Assembly: GCF_019972155.1 (NCBI RefSeq)
Contig: NZ_BOVL01000008.1
Location: 294,907-358,906 of the forward strand
DNA length: 64,000 nt
Origin: Bradyrhizobium sp. RD5-C2
Lineage (GTDB): Bacteria; Pseudomonadota; Alphaproteobacteria; Rhizobiales; Xanthobacteraceae
Direction of reading: 5' to 3'
Under the pieces are notes generated by a model that saw nothing but the letters and a program-made list of their open reading frames with translations, ran no database searches and had not been told where the DNA came from. Every line of letters begins with the position of its first letter. Position 1 is the first letter of the stretch. Of this stretch, positions 17,734-26,566 are shown one piece after another. The position numbers were made by a program, and so were the translations under genes.

Positions 17734-18438
17734 CTACGCGCGGCGCATCAACCGCAATTCGGCCGACAGGCGAAGGCTGCGCTTGCCGGCCAGCGCAATG
17801 CCTTCAAGCTCGGCGCCGTCGTCGCCGCAGGTCCCCGCGAAACCGATGCCGACCTCGTAGCCGCCGAACACCGGGTACGCGCCCTTCGCCGGCGTATGCT
17901 CCTGGTTGACGATCTCGCCGCGCCAGCGGCCATCCGCCGACGAATACGAGCCGAGATAATAGAAGAACGCATCGCCGCCGAGGATGCGGCCGTCCATCAG
18001 CAACATCACCCCGGTGAGGCCGGCATCGACACCGTCGAGCGCGCGCAGCTGGATGGAATAGAGCCCGTTGACGATGCCACCCAGCCCGACCTCCCCGCGC
18101 GGCGGCAAGGCCTCGTCGTCTAGCGGCGCCAAATTCGCCCAGAACACGCCGTCCGGCATCGCGTCCGCCCGGCCCTCGAGCAGGATGGTCGAGCCTTCGG
18201 TTCGGCCGCGCACCTTGATGACGGCGACGTCGGCGCCCATCAAAGGCTTGAAATTGGGATCGTCGTTGTGACGCTCGGTGATCACGTCGCCGGCGATCTC
18301 GCCATTCGTCACCTGATAGGTGCCGAGATGGGCGAAGCCTGAATTGCCGCCCATCATCTTGCCGTCGTGCAGGCACATGATGCTGCGGCCGAATGCGCCG
18401 TTGATGCCGTACTCGACCTTGTAAAGTCCGTTGAGCAC
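17734..18438 (-). CDS. GrlR family protein, two tandem domains
   Basis: A 234-residue protein of two homologous beta-barrel domains (about 1-108 and 122-234). Domain 1 reads LNGLYKVEYG, LHDGKMMGGNSGFAHLGTY; domain 2 reads VNGLYSIQLR, MDGRILGGDAFFYYLGSY, then VFGGYEVGIGFAGTCGDDGAE. These match GrlR, the lipocalin-like negative regulator of the LEE type III secretion locus in enteropathogenic E. coli. The GrlA-binding surface of GrlR is not evident. GTG at 18438 is chosen because it gives exactly the 234-residue length and domain start of its paralogue at 25652; a longer frame to 18552 adds unrelated residues. No ribosome-binding site is obvious. Role unknown. Confidence 0.8.
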   Translation of the reverse strand: MLNGLYKVEYGINGAFGRSIMCLHDGKMMGGNSGFAHLGTYQVTNGEIAGDVITERHNDDPNFKPLMGADVAVIKVRGRTEGSTILLEGRADAMPDGVFWANLAPLDDEALPPRGEVGLGGIVNGLYSIQLRALDGVDAGLTGVMLLMDGRILGGDAFFYYLGSYSSADGRWRGEIVNQEHTPAKGAYPVFGGYEVGIGFAGTCGDDGAELEGIALAGKRSLRLSAELRLMRRA

Positions 18439-18727
18439 GCAAAAAATCCAATAAATAAAATTGATTCTGTTCGCGAGATAGCACCGGGCCGAAGGCTGCA
18501 CCATTGGGTGTTTTGGCGCAGGGCAAGGCCCGCAATGTCCGGGTGTGGACACCAGGTGATTCGTCGCTTAGCTGTAGTTACCGCCCGCGTTGTGCTGCGT
18601 CACGCGGGATCTACACCCCCTGTTCACTTCTCTCCAGTTCATTGCGTCCAGGCATTTGCGCATTCCGCCGATGATCGCGCGGCCGCATCCGGCCGCGACG
18701 TTGGCGCGAGGCTTCGAGGAGCATCAC

Positions 18728-19819
18728 ATGATCAATCGCTTTCGCCTGGCCGCCGCGCTGGCACTGCTGCTCGGCAGCTGTAGTGCGGCGCTGGCCCAGT
18801 CGCTGCCCGACTACATGGCACCGATCGCGAGCAAGACCAGCTCCACGCCGGCCGATGTCGCGACCAAGGACGTGCTGGCGCTCAACACCGGCATGTTCGA
18901 GCTCTATGGCGATGCGGCGCGGATCTTCCAGAAGAACATCCTCGACAAGCATCCGGTGATCCTCGGCCTGTTCTCCGGTGCCGGCGGCCACCTGATCCTT
19001 TACCGGCCGGGCAAGCCGCCGACCGAGGCGCCGCAGGTGCCGGTCGTCTATCAGCTGCTCAAGTCGGTCGGCCACAGCACGATGGCGCTGGCCGAGGTGG
19101 TCGGCCCCTATGTCAACAATCCCGACGACAAGGCGTGGCGCGGGTCGATGCAGGCCTATCGCAGCCGGATGCAGTCGGCGCTCGACGGGCTCGATGCCAC
19201 GCCAATGCAGGCGGACTGGCGCGACAACAACCGCGCCATCCTCAAGAACAACATCGCCTTCATGGATGAATGCCTCACCGCCGGCGCGATCCCGTTCGCG
19301 ACGCTCGAGGCATTCGGCAAGAAGCAGGCGCCGCTGCTCGCCAAGAACGTCGCCTGGGCCGCGCAGACCCAAGTCGCGCACTGGATGACGGTCATGGCCG
19401 ACTGGAAGACCCAGCTCGGCGCCGACTGGGACAAGACCTACGGCGCGAGCAACACGATCTATGTGGCGCGGCAGAACAACGTGATCTTCAGCGTGCTGGC
19501 GCAGTTCTTCGGGCCTGACGCCATCAACAGCCGCCTGATGCTGATCGAGACGATTTCCTTCACCACCACGCCATCGGACATGCTGGAGTCGCTGACCCGG
19601 ATCATTGCCGACCGCTCGGTGGGCGCACTGTTCTTCGGCAGCTACCATTTGATGGACTACGAGCTGATGGGGGGCGACGCGCGCGAGGCAATCATCGCCG
19701 AGACCAAGAAGCGCGGGATGACGACCTTCCTGCCGCCGCTGGTGCCGTTCGGTTCCAAGCAATGGCCGACCCTGATTACCCCGGGTCCGGGACCGGCCAC
19801 CATCGCCGACCTCAAGTGA
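18728..19819 (+). CDS. Secreted protein of unknown function
   Basis: A 363-residue protein with a Sec signal peptide (1-23, cleavage after AALA; a lipobox-like LGSC lies inside, near residue 18, but the stronger site is AALA-QS). The mature part is largely helical, with stretches such as DVLALNTGMFELYGDAARIFQ and PVVYQLLKSVGHSTMALAEV. No catalytic motif was recognised. The ATG at 18728 follows CGAGGAGC. It lies 142 bases upstream of the molybdenum hydroxylase genes, in the same direction, so a role in that enzyme system is possible. No family can be named. Confidence 0.8.
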   Translation: MINRFRLAAALALLLGSCSAALAQSLPDYMAPIASKTSSTPADVATKDVLALNTGMFELYGDAARIFQKNILDKHPVILGLFSGAGGHLILYRPGKPPTEAPQVPVVYQLLKSVGHSTMALAEVVGPYVNNPDDKAWRGSMQAYRSRMQSALDGLDATPMQADWRDNNRAILKNNIAFMDECLTAGAIPFATLEAFGKKQAPLLAKNVAWAAQTQVAHWMTVMADWKTQLGADWDKTYGASNTIYVARQNNVIFSVLAQFFGPDAINSRLMLIETISFTTTPSDMLESLTRIIADRSVGALFFGSYHLMDYELMGGDAREAIIAETKKRGMTTFLPPLVPFGSKQWPTLITPGPGPATIADLK

Positions 19820-19961
19820 GGCCAGATCTACAAGTGAGAAGGCTACGACCTATTGCGGCATTGCGATTGCGCTCGCTTTGCTGCAACACTGCAGCGTGCA
19901 TTTTGTCAATTCCTAAACCGTGGCGCGATTCGCCACCGAAGCGTTGTTGAGAGATCAGACC

Positions 19962-22736
19962 ATGCGGCCCTCGCGACGCGACTTCGTGAAGTGGTTGTCG
20001 GCAGGCGGCATCTCGGTCAGCCTGTCGCATCTGGCGCTTGCGAAGGAGCCCGCCTTCGCGACCCGCGAGACGCTTCCCGGGCGCGGCCATTTCAATCCGG
20101 CGCTCAAGGGCGCCGGCCGCGTCGACGGGGTGGCCAAGGTCACCGGCGCAAAGCTCTACGCCTCCGACTTTCGCGCTGCCGACATGCCGGGCTGGCCTGC
20201 GACCACCTCGCACGCCATCCTGGTCCGCGCCAACGACGCCACGCATGTCTATGCCGGCATGGACCTCGCCCGCCTCGATGGTCCGGCGAAGCCCTCGGTC
20301 GTCGTGACTGCGGCCGATCTCGACCGGATCGGCACGCGGGTGCCGGAGTTCTACACCGGCGATCTGTTCTGCCCGGTCGGCACAACGCCAATCTATCTCG
20401 GACAGCCGGTCGCGCTGCTGATCTTCGAGCAGTTCGACGCCTTCGACCGGGCACGCCTCGCGCTGCGCGATGTCGGCTTCGTCAAGTTCGGCGACGAGAC
20501 CGGTCCGGTCGTCCTGCCGAACTTCGGCGCGTATCGCTTCACCCGCGTGGCCGGCGCCACGTCCGATGCGCCCGACGTCTATTCGCCGATCCAGGCCGGC
20601 TGGGTCTCGCCGAGCCGGATCCAGAACGCGGCGCTGCCGGTCTGGCTGCCGCTCGCCAAGGAGACCAAGGCCGACTACGCCAAGGCCGCGATCCATGGCG
20701 AAGCGATCCGCGCCCAACTCGCCACGGATGATCCGTCGCAACTCGTGCTCGACCGCGAGTTCGAGACCCAGTCGGTCGATCCGATGTTCCTCGAACCCGA
20801 GAGCGGGCTCGCCTGGTACAACGACAACAGCGGCAATCTCGAACTGGTGCTCGGCGTGCAGTCGCCCTATGAGGCGACCGAGTCGATCGCCTTCATGCTC
20901 GGCAAGGCCCGCTCGCCCTTCCGCCCCTCGCACATCAACGCGCAGTTCGCCCATATCGGCGGCGGCTTCGGCGGCCGCGACCACACCCCGTTCGTGCTTT
21001 ACGTGGCGCTGGCGGCAATGTTCTTCCCGGGACGGCCGGTGCGGCTGGCGCACGACCGCTACCAGCAATTCCAGGGCGGCATCAAACGCCACCCGATCAA
21101 GATGCGCTCGCGGATCGGCATCGATCGCAAGAGCGGCAAGATCACGGCATTCGCCGCTGACCATGTGCTCGACGGCGGCGGGCTCGCTAACTTCTCCGCC
21201 AACGTCGCGACCGTGGCCGCCACCGCGGCGATCGGCATCTACGACGTCCCGAAAGTCGACGTCACCACCGTGGCGCTGCATTCGCGCGGCGTGACTGCGG
21301 GCTCGATGCGCGGCTACGGCACGCTGCAGACCATGACCGCGCTCGAAGTCCTGATCGACGAGGCCGCCAGCGAACTCAAGGTCGATCCGATCGCGTTCCG
21401 CCGCAACAACGCGCTGAAGCAGAACGGCCGGACCATGACCGGCAACCCCTACATCGTGTCGGTGCGCACGCCCGAAATCCTCGACAAGCTCGAGACGCAT
21501 CCGATCTGGCGGCAGCGCGCCGACTTCAAGCAGAAGGCAACGGAAGGACGGCTGGTCGGCACCGGCGTCGCCTGCGTCACCAAGGATTACGGCGCAGGCG
21601 CGGATTGCTCGCTCGGCCGGGTCGAGATCGATCCTGAGGGACGGATCGCAATCTTCTGCGACCACGTCGAGATGGGCAACGGCATCGGCACGGCGCTTGC
21701 CAACCGCGTTGCCGGCCATCTCGGCGCCGTGGCCGATGAGGTCGCCGTCTCCCGGGTCGACAGCTACGACGCGCTCGGGCTTGTCACGTCCGGTGATCCC
21801 TACACGATGGATCAGAAGACCCAGGATCTCGCCGAGAAGAACCCGCGCTGGGTGCCCGCGATCAGCTCGGCCACCAGCGCCTCGATCGGCGCGCATATTG
21901 GCACGCACTCCTCGGCCGAAGCCGCCCGGGTCATCTTCCGCTACGGCCTATGGCCGGCGGCACTCGAGCTCTGGCACATCGGCAAGGCCGATCCGCGCGC
22001 CCGGCAATGGGACAGAGCGCGCTGGAACGAGGGCCAGCTCGTGCTCGATGATCTCGCGCCGCTGCCGCTGCCGAAGCTCGCCGCGACCGCGCATGCGCGC
22101 GGCTTCGTCACCGGCGCGGTGGCGCACAGCTTCTCGCGCTGGGCCTGGTCGCGTGCGCGCTTCCCGCTGTTCGGCGAGCAGTACCGCGCCGAGATCGATG
22201 CGCTGGCGATCCGCCGCGGCCGTGGCCGGTTAGAGCGGATCGACCGCGTCAGCGTCAAGTTTCCGCCGACCGACAACAACCGGATCGGCACCGCCTATAC
22301 CTCGATGTGCGGCACGCTGGTGCGTGTCGAGATCGAGCGCGCGACCGGCATCCTGCGCATCGCCAAGGCCTACAGCGTGTTCGAATGCGGCCAGGCGCTG
22401 GTGCCTGAAGTGGTGCTGGGCCAGTCGCATGGCGGTTTTGCCATGGGCGTTGGCTACGCGCTGCTCGAAACCCTGCCGCCGTTCGAAGGCGGCCCCGGCA
22501 ACGGGCAGTGGAATCTCGGCCAATACCTGATCGCGCGCGGCTCCGACCTGCCGCTGCACGATCTCGAGATCGAGATGCTGCCGCCGCTGACGCCGGACGA
22601 ACCGCCGAAGGGCATGGCCGAGGTGGTGATGATTCCGATCGTGCCGGCGCTGCTCAACGCCATCAACGATGCCACCGGCCATCGCTTCCGCTCATTGCCG
22701 GTGACAACGAGCCTGCTCAAGGGAGCGCTTGCGTGA
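19962..22736 (+). CDS. Molybdopterin-binding xanthine dehydrogenase-family subunit, exported
   Basis: A 924-residue large subunit of the isoquinoline 1-oxidoreductase/aldehyde dehydrogenase type of molybdenum hydroxylase. It begins with a twin-arginine-like leader (RRDFVKWL, hydrophobic segment to about 27). Cofactor contacts are seen at HIGGGFGGRDH (about 328), SMRGYGTLQ (about 447) and the substrate-activating Glu in KGMAE (about 886). No FAD domain. It hydroxylates an aldehyde or N-heterocycle using water and passes electrons to the 2Fe-2S subunit that follows with a four-base overlap. The ATG at 19962 was chosen for the leader. Substrate unknown. Confidence 0.93.
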   Translation: MRPSRRDFVKWLSAGGISVSLSHLALAKEPAFATRETLPGRGHFNPALKGAGRVDGVAKVTGAKLYASDFRAADMPGWPATTSHAILVRANDATHVYAGMDLARLDGPAKPSVVVTAADLDRIGTRVPEFYTGDLFCPVGTTPIYLGQPVALLIFEQFDAFDRARLALRDVGFVKFGDETGPVVLPNFGAYRFTRVAGATSDAPDVYSPIQAGWVSPSRIQNAALPVWLPLAKETKADYAKAAIHGEAIRAQLATDDPSQLVLDREFETQSVDPMFLEPESGLAWYNDNSGNLELVLGVQSPYEATESIAFMLGKARSPFRPSHINAQFAHIGGGFGGRDHTPFVLYVALAAMFFPGRPVRLAHDRYQQFQGGIKRHPIKMRSRIGIDRKSGKITAFAADHVLDGGGLANFSANVATVAATAAIGIYDVPKVDVTTVALHSRGVTAGSMRGYGTLQTMTALEVLIDEAASELKVDPIAFRRNNALKQNGRTMTGNPYIVSVRTPEILDKLETHPIWRQRADFKQKATEGRLVGTGVACVTKDYGAGADCSLGRVEIDPEGRIAIFCDHVEMGNGIGTALANRVAGHLGAVADEVAVSRVDSYDALGLVTSGDPYTMDQKTQDLAEKNPRWVPAISSATSASIGAHIGTHSSAEAARVIFRYGLWPAALELWHIGKADPRARQWDRARWNEGQLVLDDLAPLPLPKLAATAHARGFVTGAVAHSFSRWAWSRARFPLFGEQYRAEIDALAIRRGRGRLERIDRVSVKFPPTDNNRIGTAYTSMCGTLVRVEIERATGILRIAKAYSVFECGQALVPEVVLGQSHGGFAMGVGYALLETLPPFEGGPGNGQWNLGQYLIARGSDLPLHDLEIEMLPPLTPDEPPKGMAEVVMIPIVPALLNAINDATGHRFRSLPVTTSLLKGALA

Positions 22737-23257
22737 CGACGCTCAACCTCACCATCAACGGCCAGAAGCACGGCCCGATCGAGGTCCGCGACGACCTCTC
22801 GATGAACGATCTCCTTCGCGAAATGCTCGGCATGACCGGCACCAAGTTCGGCTGCGGCGCCGCGCAATGCCTGAGCTGCGCCGTCATCATCGATAACCCC
22901 GACGGCACCAGCTACACCACCCCGACCTGCGTGGTGCCGGCGGCGAATTTCGACGGCAAGGCGATCCGCACCGTCGAGGGCCATGCCAAGGACGGCGAGC
23001 TCTCCGCGTTGCAGCGCGCCTTCATCGAGCATTTCGCGTTCCAGTGCGGCTATTGCACGGCCGGCTTCCTCAACGAGGGCCAGGTGCTGCTCGAACTTCT
23101 GGCAAGAGAGCCGGTGGCGCGGGACCAACTCGAGACCGTCATTGCGGACGCGCTCGACGGCCATCTGTGCCGCTGCACCGGCTACATCAAGTATCATCAG
23201 GCGGTGCGCGACGTGATCCTTGCCGATCCCAAGCGCTATCTGACCGCCAACAAATGA
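22733..23257 (+). CDS. (2Fe-2S)-binding subunit of molybdenum hydroxylase
   Basis: A 174-residue iron-sulfur subunit. Cluster I cysteines are Cys41, 46, 49 and 66 (FGCGAAQCLSC then TCV); cluster II cysteines are Cys105, 108, 146 and 148 (QCGYC and LCRC). This is the normal two-domain small subunit that accepts electrons from the molybdopterin subunit. The GTG at 22733 overlaps the stop of the large subunit (ATGA-type coupling, GTGA here), so the two are translated together. It has no signal peptide of its own, so it would be exported by riding with the Tat-dependent large subunit. Confidence 0.95.
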   Translation: MTTLNLTINGQKHGPIEVRDDLSMNDLLREMLGMTGTKFGCGAAQCLSCAVIIDNPDGTSYTTPTCVVPAANFDGKAIRTVEGHAKDGELSALQRAFIEHFAFQCGYCTAGFLNEGQVLLELLAREPVARDQLETVIADALDGHLCRCTGYIKYHQAVRDVILADPKRYLTANK

Positions 23258-23886
23258 GCGCACGCGCGATGACATCGGAAACGCGGTTTCGGATCATTGC
23301 GGTGCTGACGGCGCTCGCGACCAGCCTCTGTGCCGGCTATGCGGCGTCGGAGAGCGCGAGCCACGCCCTCGCCTCGCCGGAAAGCTTTGCCGGTATAGAG
23401 AATGTCGAGCAGCGCTCGGCGGCGATCTTCACCGAGCTCGGCAAGGTGTTGACGCATCCGCGCTGCACCAATTGCCATCCGGCCGGCGACAGCCCGCGGC
23501 AGGGCGACATCAGCCGCATGCACCAGCCACCGGTCACGCGCGGTGCCGACGGCCATGGCAGCAACGCGATGCGCTGCTCGATCTGCCACCAGCACGCCAA
23601 TTTCGATCCCGGCCGCGTGCCGGGTCACCCGGAATGGCACCTCGCGCCGCGCGAGATGGCCTGGGCCGGGAAAACCGTCGGCGAGATCTGCCAGCAGATC
23701 CGGGATCCCGCGCGCAATGGCGGCCGCAAGGTCGAGGATTTGATCGAGCACATCGGCAAGGACACGCTGGTCGGCTGGGCCTGGCATCCCGGCTTCGGCC
23801 GCTCGCCGGCGCCGGGCACGCAGGCAGAGGCCGGCGCTTTGGTCGAGGCCTGGGTGAAGACCGGCGCGGCCTGCCCTGCGCCCTAG
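23254..23886 (+). CDS. Cytochrome c subunit of the molybdenum hydroxylase
   Basis: A 210-residue exported protein with two CxxCH haem-binding motifs, CTNCH (71-75) and CSICH (108-112). An N-terminal hydrophobic segment (about 13-32) acts as signal or anchor. Its ATG overlaps the stop of the 2Fe-2S gene (ATGA). As the operon has no FAD subunit, this protein probably carries electrons from the 2Fe-2S subunit to the respiratory chain in the periplasm. The arrangement large-small-cytochrome is seen with other membrane-linked molybdenum hydroxylases. Redox partner not known. Confidence 0.85.
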   Translation: MSARAMTSETRFRIIAVLTALATSLCAGYAASESASHALASPESFAGIENVEQRSAAIFTELGKVLTHPRCTNCHPAGDSPRQGDISRMHQPPVTRGADGHGSNAMRCSICHQHANFDPGRVPGHPEWHLAPREMAWAGKTVGEICQQIRDPARNGGRKVEDLIEHIGKDTLVGWAWHPGFGRSPAPGTQAEAGALVEAWVKTGAACPAP

Positions 23887-23895
23887 CACACACGC

Positions 23896-24045
23896 TTAGT
23901 GGCGCTTGAAGTACTGCACGTCGCGCTCGTGCTTCTCTGCTGCCGCGCGTGACTTGAAGGTGCCGAGATTGCGGCGCTTACCGGTCTTCGGATTGACCTT
24001 GCGAGAATACAGCCGGTACTCGCCGGAACGCAGCTTGCGGATCAT
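23896..24045 (-). CDS. Small basic conserved hypothetical protein
   Basis: A 49-residue, strongly basic protein (IRKLRSGEYRLYSRKVN, KTGKRRNLGTFKSRAAAEK, RDVQYFKRH). The GEYRLYSR and RRNLGTF-S-AAAEKHER pattern resembles short three-stranded DNA-binding arms of integrases, but no catalytic domain is attached. Very short proteins of this type are common in Bradyrhizobium. The ATG at 24045 begins directly at the conserved part, and it ends nine bases from the cytochrome stop (convergent). Function unknown. Confidence 0.65.
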   Translation of the reverse strand: MIRKLRSGEYRLYSRKVNPKTGKRRNLGTFKSRAAAEKHERDVQYFKRH

Positions 24046-24108
24046 GACGTCGCCTCGCCAGTGCCTTTCGCACGTCAACGATATGCGAGCGCGAGCGTTC
24101 CTGTCTGA

Positions 24109-24927
24109 CTAGAAGCAGAGGTTGGTCACGGCATTGCCGCGCTTGTCCTTGATCACGTACGGGCAGCGCGCCCGCTCCAGCGCCTTCTTCGCATCCACAT
24201 CGCCGAGCGCGGCCGCGCGCTCGTAATAGGCTTTTGCCGCATCGCTATCCTTCGGTCCGCCGCGGCCGGCCTGCGCGAAGGCGCCCATCCGCTCCAGCGC
24301 GCCCGGATGGTTCTGCGCGGCAGCCTTCTCGAACAACGCGCGCGCACCGGCATCGTCCTGAGCGCCGCCCTTGCCTTCCGCCAGCATCATGCCGAGCTGG
24401 TACTGCGCCTCCGCATTGGTCTCGGCAGATTTGGAGAGCAATTCGCGCGCGCGTGCCGGGTCGGACGCGACGCTACCGCCGAGCGCAGCGAGATTGCTGA
24501 CGCCGCGCGCGTTGCCGGCCTGCGCCGCGCGCTCGAACAATTTGCGCGCCTGCGCCTCGTCTTTGGCGACGCCGGTCCCATTGCCGTAGAGCACGCCGAG
24601 CTCGACCATCGCCGATGTCGAGCCCTTGTCGGCCGCCTTGCGCCAGGCCGACATTGCTTCGGCGGCCTGCCGGTTGGCGGCATAGGCGCGGCCGAGTTCG
24701 TACATCGCGCGGCGCGACGATTTTGCCGCCACCGCACAATATTTGATCGCGGTCGCGATATCGGCCGACGCAATTTCGGCCACGCCCTTCACGTCGGCCG
24801 GTTTGTCGGGGTCGGTGGGATCGGCGGCGAGCCGATCGCACAGCACGAGGTCGGCCGATTGCGCGTAAGCAAGCACAGGCGCGGCCAGCGCCAAGGCAAG
24901 GACGATTGCATGGAGAGGTCTGAACAT
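24109..24927 (-). CDS. Sel1-repeat (SLR/TPR-like) secreted protein
   Basis: A 272-residue protein with a signal peptide (about 1-22, ALAAPVLAYAQ) and a run of Sel1-like helical repeats: AMYELGRAYAANRQAAEAM, AMVELGVLYGNGTGVAKD, AQYQLGMMLAEGKGGAQDD and ALERMGAFAQAGRGGPKD. A final CPYVIKDKRGNAVTNLCF tail could form a disulfide. Sel1 repeats mediate protein contacts in the periplasm or at the envelope. It lies 32 bases downstream of the ModA-like gene and is likely the third gene of that operon. The start at 24927 is preferred; 24963 is possible. Confidence 0.85.
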   Translation of the reverse strand: MFRPLHAIVLALALAAPVLAYAQSADLVLCDRLAADPTDPDKPADVKGVAEIASADIATAIKYCAVAAKSSRRAMYELGRAYAANRQAAEAMSAWRKAADKGSTSAMVELGVLYGNGTGVAKDEAQARKLFERAAQAGNARGVSNLAALGGSVASDPARARELLSKSAETNAEAQYQLGMMLAEGKGGAQDDAGARALFEKAAAQNHPGALERMGAFAQAGRGGPKDSDAAKAYYERAAALGDVDAKKALERARCPYVIKDKRGNAVTNLCF

Positions 24928-24959
24928 GCCCGGCAGGGTGCGTCGCAGTGCGGGCAAAT

Positions 24960-25646
24960 TCAAGGCTCGAGCCCGGTCTCGCGCAGCACCGGCGCGACAT
25001 CGGCCGACGCTAGGTAGCGCAGCAGATGATCGGCGGCCGCCGCGTGCTTTGCGGCGACCATGCGGCCCGCGGAAAACACCGCCGGCGTCTGCAATTCCAC
25101 CGGAATTGGCCCGACGACTTCGATGCCATCGATCTGCTTCAACTCGCTGATCTGCTGGATCGCAAGGTCGGCTTCGCCAGTGACGAGCCTTTCCGCGGTG
25201 AAGCCCACCGGAATGATCACAGCACGGGCGTTGATCGCCTCCGCAATGCCGAGACGCGCGATCAGCTGCGCGAACAGGATACCGCTGGCGCCGAGCCGCG
25301 AATAGGCCACCGCCCGTGCGCCGAGCAGCGTCGCACGCAATGCGGCTTCGCTCGCGATGTCGGGATGCGCAGCGCCCGCCTTCACGGCAACACCTACATA
25401 GGAGCGCGCGAGATCGACAACACTTTCCCGCGCAACGCGGCCCTCGCCGGTCATCTCGTCGAGGCCCTCGCGGGTCAGGATCACGAGATCGGCGGCCTCG
25501 CCGCCGCGCAGGCGTTCGAGCAGCGCCAGCGTCGGCGCGAAATCGGCATCGATCCGCACACCACTTGCCGCCTGGTAAGTCGCGGCAAGGCGCGCGACCG
25601 CGCCCTTCAGCGCCAGCGTCGAGAGCACGCGAACCGAATTGTCCAT
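24960..25646 (-). CDS. ModA-like substrate-binding protein without signal peptide
   Basis: A 228-residue type II periplasmic-binding-fold protein like the molybdate-binding ModA family (VRVLSTLALKGAVARLAATYQAASG, then ADLVILTREGLDEM, AYSRLGASGILFAQLIARLG and GEADLAIQQISELKQI). There is no signal peptide and no permease or ATPase next to it, so it is probably cytoplasmic and may act as a small-molecule sensor. Its ATG is five bases after the stop of the GrlR-like gene upstream, and the Sel1 gene follows, indicating a three-gene operon. The bound ligand is unknown. Confidence 0.85.
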   Translation of the reverse strand: MDNSVRVLSTLALKGAVARLAATYQAASGVRIDADFAPTLALLERLRGGEAADLVILTREGLDEMTGEGRVARESVVDLARSYVGVAVKAGAAHPDIASEAALRATLLGARAVAYSRLGASGILFAQLIARLGIAEAINARAVIIPVGFTAERLVTGEADLAIQQISELKQIDGIEVVGPIPVELQTPAVFSAGRMVAAKHAAAADHLLRYLASADVAPVLRETGLEP

Positions 25647-25651
25647 CCCGC

Positions 25652-26356
25652 TTACGCCCGCCGCATCAGCTTGAGCGTGGCCCCGAGGCGGAGGCTGCGC
25701 TTGCCGGCAAGCGCGGTCGCTTCGAGCACGGCGCCTTCCGCGTCGCAGGTGCCGGCAAAGCCGATGCCGACCTCATGGCCGCCGAACACAGGGTTCTCGC
25801 CCATCGCCGAGCTGTGCTCCTGATTGAGGATCTGCCCCTTCCAGCGGCCTTTCTCGGACGTGTAGGTGCCGAGATAGTAGAAGAACGCATCGCCGCCGAG
25901 GATGCGGCCGTTGTTCAGCAGCATCACGCCGGTGAGGCTGCCGTCGACACCGTCGAGCAGCTGGATGTGGATCGAATAGAGCCCGTTGATGATGCCGCCC
26001 TCGCCGACCCCGCCTGCGATCGGGATGTCATCCTCGGTGATCGGCGTCATCACCGACTGGAACGGCACGCCGGGCAATTCCTTGAGTTCGCCCTTGAAGC
26101 GGTAGAGCTCGCCGTCGGGCCCGCCCTTGGCGAGCAGCGTCGCATCATCGGTGCCGGCCATCGCGCGGTAGTTCGGATCGGGGTTGTGGCGGACGGTCTG
26201 GATCTCGATCGCGACCTCGTCGCCGGCCTTCTCGTAGGTGCCGATATGAGCGAAGGCCGAGTTGCCGCCGAGCATCTTGCCGTCGCCGACATACATCACG
26301 CTGCGGCCGACGGCGCCGCCCAGCTCGAACCGGACCTTGTAAAACCCTTCAAACAA
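25652..26356 (-). CDS. GrlR family protein, two tandem domains
   Basis: A 234-residue two-domain GrlR-like protein. Domain 1 (1-108) reads EGFYKVRFEL and GDGKMLGGNSAFAHIGTY. Domain 2 (122-234) reads INGLYSIHIQLLDGV, NNGRILGGDAFFYYLGTY and VFGGHEVGIGFAGTCDAEGA. Domain 2 is closer to domain 2 of the gene at 17734 than to its own domain 1, so the fusion is older than the gene duplication. Both genes end LKLMRRA/LRLMRRA. Start is TTG at 26356, immediately at the first strand. It heads an operon with the ModA-like and Sel1-repeat genes. Function unknown. Confidence 0.82.
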   Translation of the reverse strand: MFEGFYKVRFELGGAVGRSVMYVGDGKMLGGNSAFAHIGTYEKAGDEVAIEIQTVRHNPDPNYRAMAGTDDATLLAKGGPDGELYRFKGELKELPGVPFQSVMTPITEDDIPIAGGVGEGGIINGLYSIHIQLLDGVDGSLTGVMLLNNGRILGGDAFFYYLGTYTSEKGRWKGQILNQEHSSAMGENPVFGGHEVGIGFAGTCDAEGAVLEATALAGKRSLRLGATLKLMRRA

Positions 26357-26456
26357 GCGCCGTGTCCCCGGCAGCCAAGATACAACCGTTGTCTAGCGCG
26401 GTTCATAACGTAGCGAAACCGCTTTCGGCGGCAGGCTGTCCGTCAAGACTGTCGTC

Positions 26457-26496
26457 AAAAGCAAGGGTCCGCCAAGGCAGTCGCCCTGGCGGACCC
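26457..26496 (-). terminator. Rho-independent terminator of glnII
   Basis: On the minus strand a 14-bp stem (one G-U pair) with a four-base GACT loop is followed by TTGCTTTT. It lies 70 bases after the glnII stop. A second, smaller hairpin (CCGGATGG/CCATCCGG, 26507-26524) lies between it and the gene. Confidence 0.8.
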
Positions 26497-26566
26497 GATT
26501 GCGGTACCGGATGGCTCCATCCGGGTCCGGCAGCTGCTTAGTCCGCGGCCATCAAGCCGCAGTCAT

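Noticed and set aside
18439..18552. Extension of the first GrlR-like protein to an upstream start
   Set aside because: The added residues do not match the paralogue and the GTG at 18438 gives the matching length.
19812..21908. 698-codon minus-strand frame opposite the molybdopterin subunit
   Set aside because: The plus strand holds a clear family protein; the minus frame is compositionally a shadow.
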